From Anaspis maculata (taxonomy: Eukaryota; Arthropoda; Insecta; Coleoptera; Scraptiidae), in the NCBI GenBank assembly GCA_949128115.1, contig OX421967.1:3958070-4022069 (forward strand): DNA of 64,000 bases. Reading direction: 5' to 3'. The translations under genes and the position numbers were made by a program. This document shows positions 22,233 through 32,519 of this stretch, in pieces. The notes under the pieces were generated by a model. The model had not been told where the DNA came from. It saw only the letters and a program-made list of their open reading frames with translations, and did no database searches. The stretch's first letter is position 1. Every line of letters starts with the position of its first letter.

Positions 22233-22530
22233 TTTCAGTGGTGGGGGGGTAATTTTGACGTTTCTCATGTCAGAACTTTTTTTGTACTTGTCATCATCGA
22301 AATGTCAGCAAAAATGTGAGCTATCACTGCCAAATCAGTAATGGAAACAAAAGACCAGCCTAGGGTTTTCTCAGGAAATCTGGGCTTTGAGGAAGAAAAA
22401 CACCGAACGCAAACTTGAATCTGATCAGCTGAAAAATACAGTATGCATTATTGTTGACATTTCGATGATGACAAGTACAAGAAGAAAGTTCCGATATGAT
22501 AAACATCTGAATTACCTCCCATCACTGAAA
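22233..22530. mobile_element. MITE with TTTCAGTG ends, about 0.3 kb
   Basis: Inverted ends of about 85 bp share GTACTTGTCATCATCGAAAT and ATGTCAGCAAAAATG-like phrases on both sides of a short loop. It is inserted in F4. Confidence 0.75.
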
Positions 22531-22537
22531 GAGTATA

Positions 22538-23769
22538 CCGGGTCGGCCATAAAAAACCGTGCTCTGAATTTTTCCTTCCAAAATTTTTATTTCGCCACCG
22601 ATTTCAACGAACTTTCCAGCATTCGCTAGCCAATCGGATAGGCTATCATTTCCGTATTTCAAAAAATTGCCGATATTTCAAAATTCAAGATGGCAGAAAC
22701 AATTGAAAATAGGTCTTCATTTGTTCCCGTTGCTTTTTATTAAAAGTTAGCAGAAAGTCAAAACCAATAATGTCTTATGAAAGAATAGACCATTCTTGTC
22801 GATTCAAGACCACAACCAGTGAAATCGAGTCATCTGCTGAGGAGCTACGGCGAGTTGAAGCGAAGCCTACCTACCGGTTCCTTTATTCCCGCTTGAATGA
22901 CCCAAATTTAGGAATCCTGCCCGCCATATCCTTATTTTCCAACCGATTTTTTCAAATTTGGTATCAATGGCTAGCCAATTGAACAGGCCGCCATTTTCAT
23001 ATAAGAAAATGGCCAACATGTCAAAATTCAAGATGGCGGGAACTATTGAAAATGGGCCTTATTCGTCCTTGTTGGAATAGAAAAACGGAAAGTAGGCTTC
23101 GCTTCAACTGGCCGTAGCTCCTCATCAGATGAACCGATTTGATTGGTTCTGTCTTGAATTGTCGGGGAAGGTCTATTCGTCCATAATAATTATTGGTTTT
23201 GATTTTTCGCTCATTTTTGTTGAAAAGCAATGAGGACAAAAGAAATTCTATTTTCAATTGCTTCCGCCATCTTGGATTTTGACAGGTTTGTCATTTTGTC
23301 ATATGAAAGAGGTAGCCTGTCCAATTGGCTAGCCATTGATACCAAATTTGAGAAAATCGGTTGAGAAATGGGTATATGGCGGATTGGCGGGCAGGATACC
23401 TTTTGGGTCAATTCTGCGGGAATAAAAAAAAACGGAAAGTAGGCTTCGCTTCAACTCGCAATAGCTCATCAGCAGATAGCCCGATTTTATTGGTTGTAGT
23501 CTTGAATTGACAAGGAAGGTCTAATCCTTCATGATATATTATAAGTTTTGACTTTGTGTTAACTTTCAATAAAAAGCAACGAGAACAAAAGGAGGCCTAT
23601 TTTCAATTGTTTCTGCCATCTTGAATTTTGATATGTCGGCCATTTTGAAATACAGAAATGATAGCCTATTCAATTGGCTATCCAATGCTGGAAAGTTCCA
23701 TGAAATCGGTGGACGAATAAAAATGTTAGAAGGAAAAATTCAGAGCACGGTTTTTTATGGCCCACCCGG
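22538..23769. mobile_element. Foldback element with CCGGGTSGGCC ends, TA target duplication
   Basis: The ends read CCGGGTCGGCCATAAAAAAC and the inverted partner ending CCCACCCGG, flanked by TA on both sides. Arms of about 0.5 kb are mirror-matched (TTCAATTGTTTCTGCCATCTT, TTGGCTAGCCATTGATACC). A part near 23,030-23,290 is present as an extra direct copy, so the structure is a palindrome plus internal duplication. Confidence 0.75.
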
Positions 23770-24008
23770 TAAATGGCGTGAAAAACTCACACATCATGCT
23801 TGAATGACCAATCATGTGTCCGATTCGGATTAAATAAAGAATCATGGCTCCACCTTCACCCGCCTAGGAGATGACAATTTTGGAAATTCCCAGTGACTTG
23901 GTCAGTAACAAAATCACCCATGATGGGACTGATCAGTAACCATGGTACCTAATTGCGATGGAAGGTATGGTTACAAGTCGTCCTTTTCAACCACGCTGGG
24001 CTCAATAA

Positions 24009-24244
24009 TGCCCGTATTCATGGTCGTTGTCAAGTGCACCTTGTTCAAGTATCACTTTAAATCAAACTGTAACTCAAGTACGAACTTTGTTACATAGACA
24101 TAACTTCGGCTTCCCTCGAGGAATACTGTTTTTACGGGAATAGCCAAAAATATGTCTATGAAACAGAAATCGTACTTGAGTAACAGCTTGATAAAAAGTG
24201 ATACTTGAACAAGGTGCACTTGACAACGACTATGGATACGGGCA
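24009..24244. mobile_element. Near-perfect hairpin, about 236 bp
   Basis: Left arm GCCCGTATTCATGGTCGTTG and CAAGGTGCACTTGACAACG on the right pair over about 50 bp with almost no mismatch. A partly paired interior carries inverted AGTACGA-type phrases. Confidence 0.75.
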
Positions 24245-24432
24245 TAAGTGTCAATGTGATGTCGCAGCATGCTTCATTGGGCATCTCCCCTGAAGAGGTC
24301 CAGAGCATATCCTCTTCTGGGGGCCGATGAGGTCGAATTTTCTCATGGTATAATTGACCCAGCAATTGTGTAGGTTTCTGTGAATTTTTAAGAGAAAGCA
24401 ACAGCTCTAGCAAATCCTGTATCGAAAAATCC

Positions 24433-26388
24433 AAAGGACCTCGCACGTTTTCTATGGAAAAGTGGTTTCGGTGAATTTGGCTGAATTTTCTATGTGTTGT
24501 AGACCTTGATTTGAAAAATATTTTCCTGAAAAATTGGACCCCTCCTATGAATAGTTTTTCCCCTACACTCCTAATAACGTCCAAATTAGGAATTGTTTCG
24601 GAACATTTGAAATTCATGGAACGGGCTCATATCAAGGCTGTAATCATAAGAAAAATAATTTTTTTTTTGAATTTTTCAAATTTTTTTCATCAAATTGGGG
24701 TAGTTACCGAGGTGGGGGTCAAAGTCAAGAAAATAAAATAAAATTCCGGAACATTTAGTTCCCATAAAAGCTGAGCAAAAGAATAATGGAAAATTAATTT
24801 TGAAACATTTCCTAATCAATTGACTGGGGATTATTTCAAGGGGGTTGGGGGTCAAAATCAAAGAAATGGAGTAAAATTCCGGAACTTCTGATTTCCATGA
24901 GATATGATTTGACGAGCAATGAGTGAATAATTCTAAAAAATCTAAACCAATGAATTCGGGTGTTATGGAGGGGGTGGAGGATCTAAATCGAGAAAACAGT
25001 GAGATTCGGGAATTTCCAGTTCATCAAGAAATTGAAATGGTCGAATGACAAAATGATGATAAAACCAATTTGAATAAAGATTAAGCTGTTCATTTCTCGA
25101 CCACCCCTACCTCATAACCACCCACCATGATATCTGCCTATAACGATGTCCTAGTCCAAATTAGAAGTTGTCTCAAAACTTTTGAATTTCATGAAAATGG
25201 CTCAAAATAAGGTTGTGATATGGAGTAGTAAGCTAGTTATTAGAGGTAGGGGGTAGAAATCGAGTGGAAGAAGTAACATGCCAGAGCTTTCGATTAGAAG
25301 AATAATAAAGAAATAATTTAAAGAACCCTGAATCGATAAACTGGGGTGGTTACGGAGAGGACGGGGGTCCCAATCTAGAAAACGGAAGAAAGTTCCTAAA
25401 CTTCAAATTCATGGGACAGAACTAAAAATTCGGATTTGAAAAAATTGAGTTTGACTCCACATATCGATCTATCTTTGGGATACCATCAAATCAACCAACC
25501 ATCAAAAGCAGAGGGTTCATATTTATTTAAAAAAAAAGATAGTGGGAGTCTGGTCTATTTTTTTTAGCTATATGATGGACGCACAATGAGACAGAACTGT
25601 GGAGAGCTTCTCGAAAATCTGCAGTATAAATATTATCCGTGAGTTCTCAGAATCTCGATTGCAACCCCCGAGCCTCCCATTATGGTTGTAGTTATGGGTA
25701 TCATGGTGGGTGAGGTGTAGGGACGATCAAGAGATGAAGGACTCGATCCTTATCCAGATTGGTTTCATTATCATTTCGTCATTTGACCGGAACAATTTCT
25801 AGATGAACTGGAAGGTCCCGAATTGTTTTTCTCTCTTTCGACCCTCCACACCCTCAATAACGCCGAAAGTCATTGGTTTAGATCGTTTAGATTTTGTAGA
25901 ATTATTTCCCCATTGCTCGTGAGATCAAAAATTATGGGAAACAGAGGTTTCGGAATTTCACTCCATTTTCTTGATTTAGACCCCCAACCCCCTTGAAAAC
26001 CGTCCCCAGTCAATTGATTAAAATTTTTCAAAATCAATTCCCCATTATTCTTCTGCTCAGCTTTCATGAGGATCAAAAGTTCCGGAATTTTATCTCATTT
26101 TCTCGATTTTGACCCCCACCCCCCTCGGTAACAACCCCAATTTATAAGTTAGATTCTTTAAGGGATTTTTCTCATGATCACAGTCTCGATAGGAGCCCGT
26201 TTCATGAATTTCAAAAGTTTCGAGACAAACCCTAATTTGGACCTTATAAGGAGTGTAGGGGAAAAACTGGTCATAGGAGGGGTCCAATTTCCAAGGAATG
26301 TTTTTCTCGAATCAAGATCTACAACATATGAAAAATTCAGACAAATTTACCGAAACCACTTTTTCATAGTAAACGTGCGGGGTCCTTT
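24433..26388. mobile_element. Foldback element with AAAGGACC ends (about 1.95 kb)
   Basis: The ends AAAGGACCTCGCACGTTTTC and its inverted partner open arms of about 0.7 kb that meet near 25,415. Mirror phrases include AGTGGTTTCGG, CCCCTACACTCC, GTCAATTGA and CCACCATGATA. It is rich in GGGGGT-type runs (CCCCCACCCCCCTCGG on the right arm). No coding. Confidence 0.75.
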
Positions 26389-26405
26389 CACAAAAGAATC
26401 GAGAG

Positions 26406-26418
26406 TTCTTCAAAGAAA
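26406..26418. repeat. 13-bp target site duplication of the Penelope-like unit, left copy
   Basis: TTCTTCAAAGAAA, repeated exactly at 31,143-31,155 on the far side. Confidence 0.8.
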
Positions 26419-26477
26419 AGGTATATATTGAAATAATCTTGAAACTACACCACAATTTTCCTATTTTTCTTTTACCA

Positions 26478-26507
26478 ACCGGTTTCGCCTTTCGGCATCG
26501 TCAGGGT
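26478..26507 (-). ncRNA. Hammerhead-like ribozyme motif, inverted copy
   Basis: Identical to the plus copy at 31,008-31,041: CTGACGA, a GCC-GAAA-GGC stem, GAAA, then CCGG-TT-GGT. See that entry for the fold and its caveat. Confidence 0.4.
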
Positions 26508-26796
26508 TCTGTAATTAGTTGTATGAAATAAATTGATATAAAATTTGATAAAAGCTTACTGTATAATATTTAAAATATTTTCTTTTTTGGAGAAATTTGT
26601 AAATTTTTTGACATTCGTCAAAAATTGATTCAATTGACATAAGTAATAATTAATTCAATTGACATAAGTAATAATTAATTTATTTGAAATGAAAAACAGT
26701 TGGTTCAAGATAACATGATAACAGTTTATTATAAATTAAATTTTGAGAATAGAAGATTTGAAAAAGGTTGATTATTATTGATTAAGGTAGATGTAC

Positions 26797-27965
26797 TCAG
26801 CATCTAAATAGTGAAATTTTAATTGTTTTGGCTCCTTCTAAATCTTCAGTTTGCTCATTTAGGTATTGGTAATTTCGATAATGTTTTAACTTTAAAATTT
26901 CTGGTGATTCAAAAAGTATTCTTTGGTTATATTTTGTTGTTTGGTGTGAAAATTTAACATCTGTATTTGGATCAAATTTATGTTCCGCTAAAATAATATG
27001 ATTTGCAAAATGTGATTTACTACCAATGAGACCAATTGATTTAGATTTGATTATATCTCTGTTATGTTCTCCTATTCGCGTGGAAAATTTTCTACCTGTA
27101 TGACCTATATACTTGGCATGGCATGTCTGACAATTCAATTCATAAACACCAGATCTATCTTCAATTGGTAAAAAATCTTTTGGTTTACTTAAAATTTGTT
27201 TTAAATTTGAATTGGTTTTGAAAGAAATTGAAATATGTGGGTTGATTTTTTGAAATATATTAGCTATTTTGTAAGAGGTTGATCCAAGAAATGTTGAGCA
27301 TTTGTAAATTTTATTTGGTTTTATTTTAATTTGTTTACTTGTGTGTTTTGAAAGGAATTTGTTGAAAATTTTATCCATAAAATAATTGGTATAACCATTA
27401 TCTAGGCCTATTTGTTTTATTATTTTATATTCTGCTTTGAAATTATTTTTTGAAAGGGGTATTGTGAAAAGTCTATTAAAATAAGTGTTGAAAGCTGCCG
27501 TTTTTGATGAATTTGGACTGAAAGAAGTTGATGGAATTATAAGATTTGTAGTTGTCTTTTTTCTATAGATGTTAAATTCAAGTTTTTCTTTGGTCCTTGT
27601 TATGTTAAGATCTGAGTACGGTCAAATTTTGTCTACTTCTTTTTCAGATGTGAGTTTTATATTTGGATGGATATTGTTAATGTAAGTTGAGAAGTTTTCT
27701 AAATTTGTTTGATCGCCAGAAAATATTATGAAAATGTCATCAACATATCTTGAGTAGAAGGTTATGTATTTTTTATATGGATTAATGTTGTTCATGATGT
27801 GGTTTGTTTCTAAATTATTCATTAATATTTCGGCTGATAATGGAGATAAATTTGATCCCATAGAAAGTCCTGTTTCTTGTATATATAATTTGTCATTGAA
27901 TTGAAAATAGTTTTGATCTAGAGAAAGTCCTAAAAGTGTACATAAATCTAAGATTTGGTGATCTA
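26797..27965 (-). pseudogene. Penelope-like ORF, 5'-truncated copy (RT end and GIY-YIG)
   Basis: The minus-strand frame holds reverse transcriptase motifs LSMGSNLSPL and SRYVDDIFIIF, one in-frame stop (near 27,620, where the other copy has DKILPYLDL), then a linker and a complete GIY-YIG endonuclease: SGVYELNCQTC, KYIGHTGRKFSTRIGEHNRD, ending in KISLFRC. The frame is otherwise intact. It lacks the N-terminal half of the protein. This copy has the better C terminus of the two. Confidence 0.85.
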
Positions 27966-28005
27966 ATATATACCTCCTACTTTATACAAGACCACTTCAA
28001 GAACA

Positions 28006-30738
28006 ATGGATTTTTACTTATTTATACAAGACGCTAGCGAAGTACAACTGATCCAGACCTTCAAGAAACTCCACATAAAGAGAAAAATAAGCAAACTCAA
28101 CATCCTGTTCAACACTGAATGCCTCGAACATCAATTAACTCCGATTTATGTCAATGTCAAAATCTCTGGGAATTCACTCTCAGCAAAAAAAGCAGCCCAC
28201 GTAGCAAGAACAACATGGATCAAAACAGAAATCAAGAAACACTACAGTAAAATAAGTACCATCAACCTCAAACTCAAAATTTTATTTTTCAAACTAACAT
28301 CTACGTTACATAATATCGAATTTGACCATATACAAAACCATATACTAGAAGAAGTGAAAACCATCGGAGACATCAAATTCCATAAGATAACAAAGAAACT
28401 TGAAGCACTAAAATACAATCAATCCGCCGAGAACACACCAAACCCTCGACCAAACCGCCACTACACCAGAAACAATTTTTTTTTTTTTTAAATAAATGTT
28501 TTTCTCCTTCTCGGCTTATCAGCGCCATAGGAGTTTTTGCGCCTTTTTATTGATAACAGTAAGTTATTACATATGGATTATAATATACGCAAATTTTTGA
28601 ACAAACACAAAACATCCATGACTGACCGGGATTCGAACCCGCGCCATCCGCACCACAGACGGCAGACGACCGACTGTGCTACGGGGCCGTCCAACTACAC
28701 CAGAAACAAAGTTTCAAACTACACTTTTCACCAACGAGTTCACAATCTATCAAATACCACGATCAGAAAAAATGAACAAGACCTTCTCGAACTAGGCTTC
28801 AAATACAACATGCACCCCAATAAACGAAACATCATGAAACAATTTGAAAGTCTAACCGTAGACATCGAAAACGTCATGAAGACAACTCCAACAATTAGCA
28901 CCAATAAAGACCTGTTAACGTCTAAATTACACGTACACCTACATGACTCTTTGATCAATTACAGATTCAAAAACACAAACCAAACTATCAAAACGGAAAA
29001 TAGTTTAAAATCCTTACAAAATACAATTAAAAACAACAACTTAATTATTACAAAATCAGATAAAGGTCAGAGCATTGTAATTTTAAACAAAAAAGACTAC
29101 ATACAAAAAGTCGAACAATTTTTATCTGGAGGAGACTTCAAAATAATAAAAACAAATCCACACAACACATTCATCAGACATTTCAAACAAACTATCAAAA
29201 AGTGTAAAAACACCTTAGATTTTTTCAACATAAAAACAACTAATATACTCCCACAAAATCAGTACATACCAAGATCATAATATGGACTTCCTAAAGTACA
29301 TAAACCAAATATACCCATTCGGCCGTTACTTTCTTACATCAATTCACCATGTTCAATACTTTCACTAGAATTACATAAAATATTTCATCAAATCACAAAT
29401 TTTCAAGGTGAATACTCTATCAAAAATTCTCAAGACCTAATAAGCAAACTAAAAAACATTAAATTAAATAACAACTCATTTTTAATCTCTTTTGATGTAA
29501 CAAATTTATTTCCATCTATTCCCAGTCAAGAATGCATCAAAATATTCAGAGAAACATTATTCAAAAATGAAATACCAACTCACCAAATCTTAGATTTATG
29601 TACACTTTTAGGACTTTCTCTAGATCAAAACTATTTTCAATTCAATGACAAATTATATATACAAGAAACAGGACTTTCTATGGGATCAAATTTATCTCCA
29701 TTATTAGCCGAAATATTTATGAATAATTTAGAACCAAACCACATCATGAACAACATTAATCCATATAAAAAATACATAACCTTCTACTCAAGATATGTTG
29801 ATGACATTTTCATAATATTTTCTGGCGATCAAACAAATTTAGAAAACTTCTCAACTTACATTAACAATATCCATCCAAATATAAAATTCACATCTGAAAA
29901 AGAAGTAGACAAAATTTTACCGTACTTAGATCTTAACATAACAAGGACCAAAGAAAAACTTGAATTCAACATCTATAGAAAAAAGACAACTACAAATCTT
30001 ATAATCCCATCAACTTCTTTCAGTCCAAATTCATCAAAAACGGCAGCTTTCAACACTTATTTTAATAGACTTTTCACAATACCCCTTTCAAAAAATAATT
30101 TCAAAGCAGAATATAAAATAATAAAACAAATAGGCCTAGATAATGGTTATACCAATTATTTTATGGATAAAATTTTCAACAAATTCCTTTCAAAACACAC
30201 AAGTGACCAAATTAAAATAAAACCAAATAAAATATACAAATGCTCAACATTTCTTGGATCAACCTCTTACAAAATAGCTAATATATTTCAAAAAAGCAAC
30301 CCACATATTTCAATTTCTTTCAAAACCAATTCAAATTTAAAACAAATTTTAAGTAGACCAAAAGATTTTTTACAAATTGAAGATAGATCTGGTGTTTATG
30401 AATTGAATTGTCAGACATGCCATGCCAAGTATATAGGTCATACAGACAGAAAATTTTCCACACGAATAGGAGAACATAACAGAGATATAACAAATCTAAA
30501 TCAATTGGTCTCATTGGTAGTAAATCACATTTTGCAAATCATATTATTTTAGCGAAACATAAATTTGATCCAAATACAGATGTTAAATTTTTACACCAAA
30601 CAACAAAATATAACCAAAGAATACTTTTTGAATCACTAGAAATTTTAAAATTAAAACATTATCGAAATTACCAATACCTAAATGAGCAAACTGAAGATTT
30701 AGAAGGAGCCAAAACAATTAAAATTTTACTAGATGCTG
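28006..30738 (+). pseudogene. Penelope-like ORF, full-length copy (RT plus GIY-YIG)
   Basis: One reading frame runs from MDFYLFIQD at 28,006. It is interrupted by a SINE (28,476-28,693) and a TAA at 29,278-29,280 just before YGLPKVHKPN, then continues through FDVTNLFPSIP, GLSMGSNLSPL, the catalytic YVDD (about 29,798) and the GIY-YIG domain (SGVYEL, KYIGHT, RIGEHNRD). A 1-nt deletion near 30,490 shifts the last 80 codons, which still read to KILLDAE before TAG. The SINE plus one target copy is 234 nt, so the frame on both sides stays the same. The protein would copy RNA and nick target DNA. This copy cannot be active as it stands. Confidence 0.88.
28476..28693 (-). mobile_element. tRNA-derived SINE, copy 2, inside the Penelope-like ORF
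   Basis: The insertion is flanked by an exact 16-bp duplication, ACTACACCAGAAACAA (28,460-28,475 and 28,694-28,709). The T-run on the left is the A-tail of a minus-strand insertion. The tRNA-like head (GGGATTCGAACCC is the B box complement) is on the right. It shares the AAACTCCTATGGC core with the other copies. Confidence 0.93.
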
Positions 30739-31007
30739 AGTAGGTACATCTACCTTAATCAATAATAATCAACCTTTTTCAAATCTTCTATTCTCAAAAT
30801 TTAATTTATAATGAACTGTTATCATGTTATCTTGAACCAACTGTTTTTCATTTCAATTAAATTAATTAATACTTATGTCAATTGAATTAATTTTTGACGA
30901 ATGTCAAAAAATTTACAGATTTCTCCAAAAAAGAATATATTTTAAATATTATACAGTAAGCTTCTATCAAATTTTATATCAATTTATTTCATACAACTAA
31001 TTACAGA

Positions 31008-31041
31008 ACCCTGACGATGCCGAAAGGCGAAACCGGTTGGT
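31008..31041 (+). ncRNA. Hammerhead-like ribozyme motif near the 3' end of the Penelope-like element
   Basis: The order ACC, CTGACGA (31,011-31,017), stem II GCC-GAAA-GGC, GAAA (31,029-31,032), palindromic CCGG, TT, GGT reproduces a type I hammerhead with a self-complementary stem III. ACC/GGT would form stem I and cleavage would follow TT at 31,038. Hammerhead motifs with very short stem III are known from Penelope-like elements. One extra T (31,018) lies between CTGACGA and stem II, so self-cleavage is uncertain. Confidence 0.45.
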
Positions 31042-31142
31042 AAAAGAAAAATAGGAAAATTGTGGTGTAGTTTCAAGATTATTTCAATATACACCTTCTA
31101 CTTTATACAACACCACTTCAAGAACAATGGATTTTTACTTAT

Positions 31143-31155
31143 TTCTTCAAAGAAA
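31143..31155. repeat. 13-bp target site duplication of the Penelope-like unit, right copy
   Basis: TTCTTCAAAGAAA, equal to 26,406-26,418. The corresponding empty region in the F4 left arm (near 21,772) reads TTCTTCAAAGAG. Confidence 0.8.
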
Positions 31156-31554
31156 CAACATACGATCGAAAGTCAAAAGCAGTTTCGAGATATTGATATC
31201 CGCTTTCTTGAACTGAAGAGAAGAAAAATCCGAATGTTATCCTAAAAAGTTCAACTACTTCAAAAATGACCTTTTTAGTCACTCTTTCCTTCGGCATCCT
31301 GTATATCATGGCCCAAGTCAATCGTGACGTAAGTCGACATAGCTTCTTGCAGCTTGAGGAAAGCTCTATCAGGCACCATAAGCTTTTTCCAAATCGGATA
31401 TCTTCTCCCAAAGAAGTCCTAGCTTGAAATTGTAGCAAACTCTGGTCTATGCCTAGCTTTTGACAAGCAGTTTATTCATTCGACAAAACTTAAAGTTTCC
31501 AGGAGAAAAACTGCAATTGCTTTGAAATGTGTGTGTTTTTTTTTCGAAATACAG

Positions 31555-31915
31555 TTCGCCGTAAACTGCCACGAACAGCATTGGGCACCACTGTTGGTAC
31601 CACAAGGGCACTACCGCGGTCACCTCTTGGAAAAGAGACAGGCTGGAGATCAACAATCTGGGTCGACCGGTGTGGGGGAGGCATGGACTCTTGAAAAAAT
31701 TACTGCTGGACCGAAACCCATTGTTATAGCGAAACGGCAATCATCAATCACTGAAAACGGCCCTCCTTCAGAGACTGCGTCCCTTCCTCTTCAGCCAGAA
31801 GTTGTGCCCAATCCTCCTCCTGCACCAGAAGACGGCAAATCTACTCCTGCGACCGGCCCGAGTCCGAATGAAAATAAATCCGATTTAAAACCGCCTTTCT
31901 GCATTCCGGTTAAAG
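31555..31915 (+). CDS. Gene B exon 2: main body of a secreted Pro-rich protein
   Basis: The acceptor TTTTTTTTTCGAAATACAG ends at 31,554 and the donor GTACGC starts at 31,916. The 361-nt exon is open in phase 0 and ends in phase 1. It encodes FAVNCHEQHWAPLLVPQG, then YRGHLLEKRQAG and VIAKRQSS. These are two Lys-Arg sites each followed by Gln, as in prohormone cleavage that leaves a pyroglutamate end. A Pro/Glu/Ser-rich region with PNPPPAPEDG and a Cys near the end (PPFCIPVK) follow. Together with exons 1 and 3 the product has 157 residues, three Cys after the signal peptide, and should be secreted. I do not recognise a family. A neuropeptide-like or cuticular role is only a guess. Confidence 0.65.
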
Positions 31916-32519
31916 GTACGCATAACAACCGTCGACTAGTAAGCTGGTCAATTTCTTCTTTGATTTCTTCGAGTTCTTGCACCAATGTATCACATTTCCC
32001 GAAAGCTTTCCTACTAGGTGTCACTCTCGAGAGGATCAACCGAGGGATCAACCAAAATGCTGAATTTGATCGATCCGTGTTGAACCGAATGTTGATATGT
32101 TGACAGGTGTGCATCCGGTGGTATCTTGTAGTGCTGGCAACCGAATCGGTTTTGAAAACCGGCTCCGAAAACCGCGGTTCTGATGATATTGATGATAACC
32201 GTCGAAATTGTGCCGCGAAACATGTCAAATTAAACTACCCAGCAATTGAAGTGGCCCACCCAAATTATTTATTGGAGTTCAAACTTCAAAGTACTCTAGC
32301 ACCTGAAAAACCAGGACTAATTCGAAAGTTTTTTTTCTCCAAATATCTGCGCTCTTTGTCCATCACAGTTGAAAATATTCCAAAATACGTTTTCCGGAAT
32401 TGGGAGTCACTCAAACTCTCCAGTTTTTGCAGGGTCTCACACGACGCCCTGTACAACAAACACGGAAGATCTGAACTTCATTCTGTATCCACCCTGTGAT
32501 AGACAAAGAGCGCAGCTAT
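31916..32519 (+). other. Start of gene B intron 2
   Basis: It contains a third, short fragment of element E ends near 32,231-32,275 (AATTGAAGTGGCCCACCC). Otherwise no feature was recognised. Confidence 0.4.

Larger units (their letters stand above)
26419..31142 (+). mobile_element. Penelope-like element, inverted truncated copy plus full-length copy
   Basis: The unit consists of a minus-strand 5'-truncated copy (26,419-about 27,965) joined head-to-head to a plus-strand complete copy (about 27,968-31,142). The complete copy starts and ends with about 57 bp of shared sequence (27,969-28,024 and 31,088-31,142; phrase CCACTTCAAGAACAATGG), as in Penelope pLTRs. Partial inverted copies at the 5' side are a known feature of Penelope elements. 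A 13-bp duplication flanks the whole unit, so both parts inserted as one event. The target is the right arm of F4. Confidence 0.85.
21450..31471. mobile_element. Foldback element F4, heavily nested
   Basis: The outer ends ACTGCTTGTCAAAAG (21,450) and the matching inverted end (to 31,471) begin arms of about 0.33 kb (21,450-21,790 and 31,156-31,471). A further inverted pair, 21,790-22,200 with 23,800-24,430, belongs to the same palindrome. TIR plus TTGTCAAAAG recalls Tc1/mariner-like ends, but no transposase remains. Insertions inside: 22,233-22,530, 22,538-23,769, 24,009-24,244, 24,433-26,388 and the Penelope-like unit 26,419-31,142. Confidence 0.65.
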
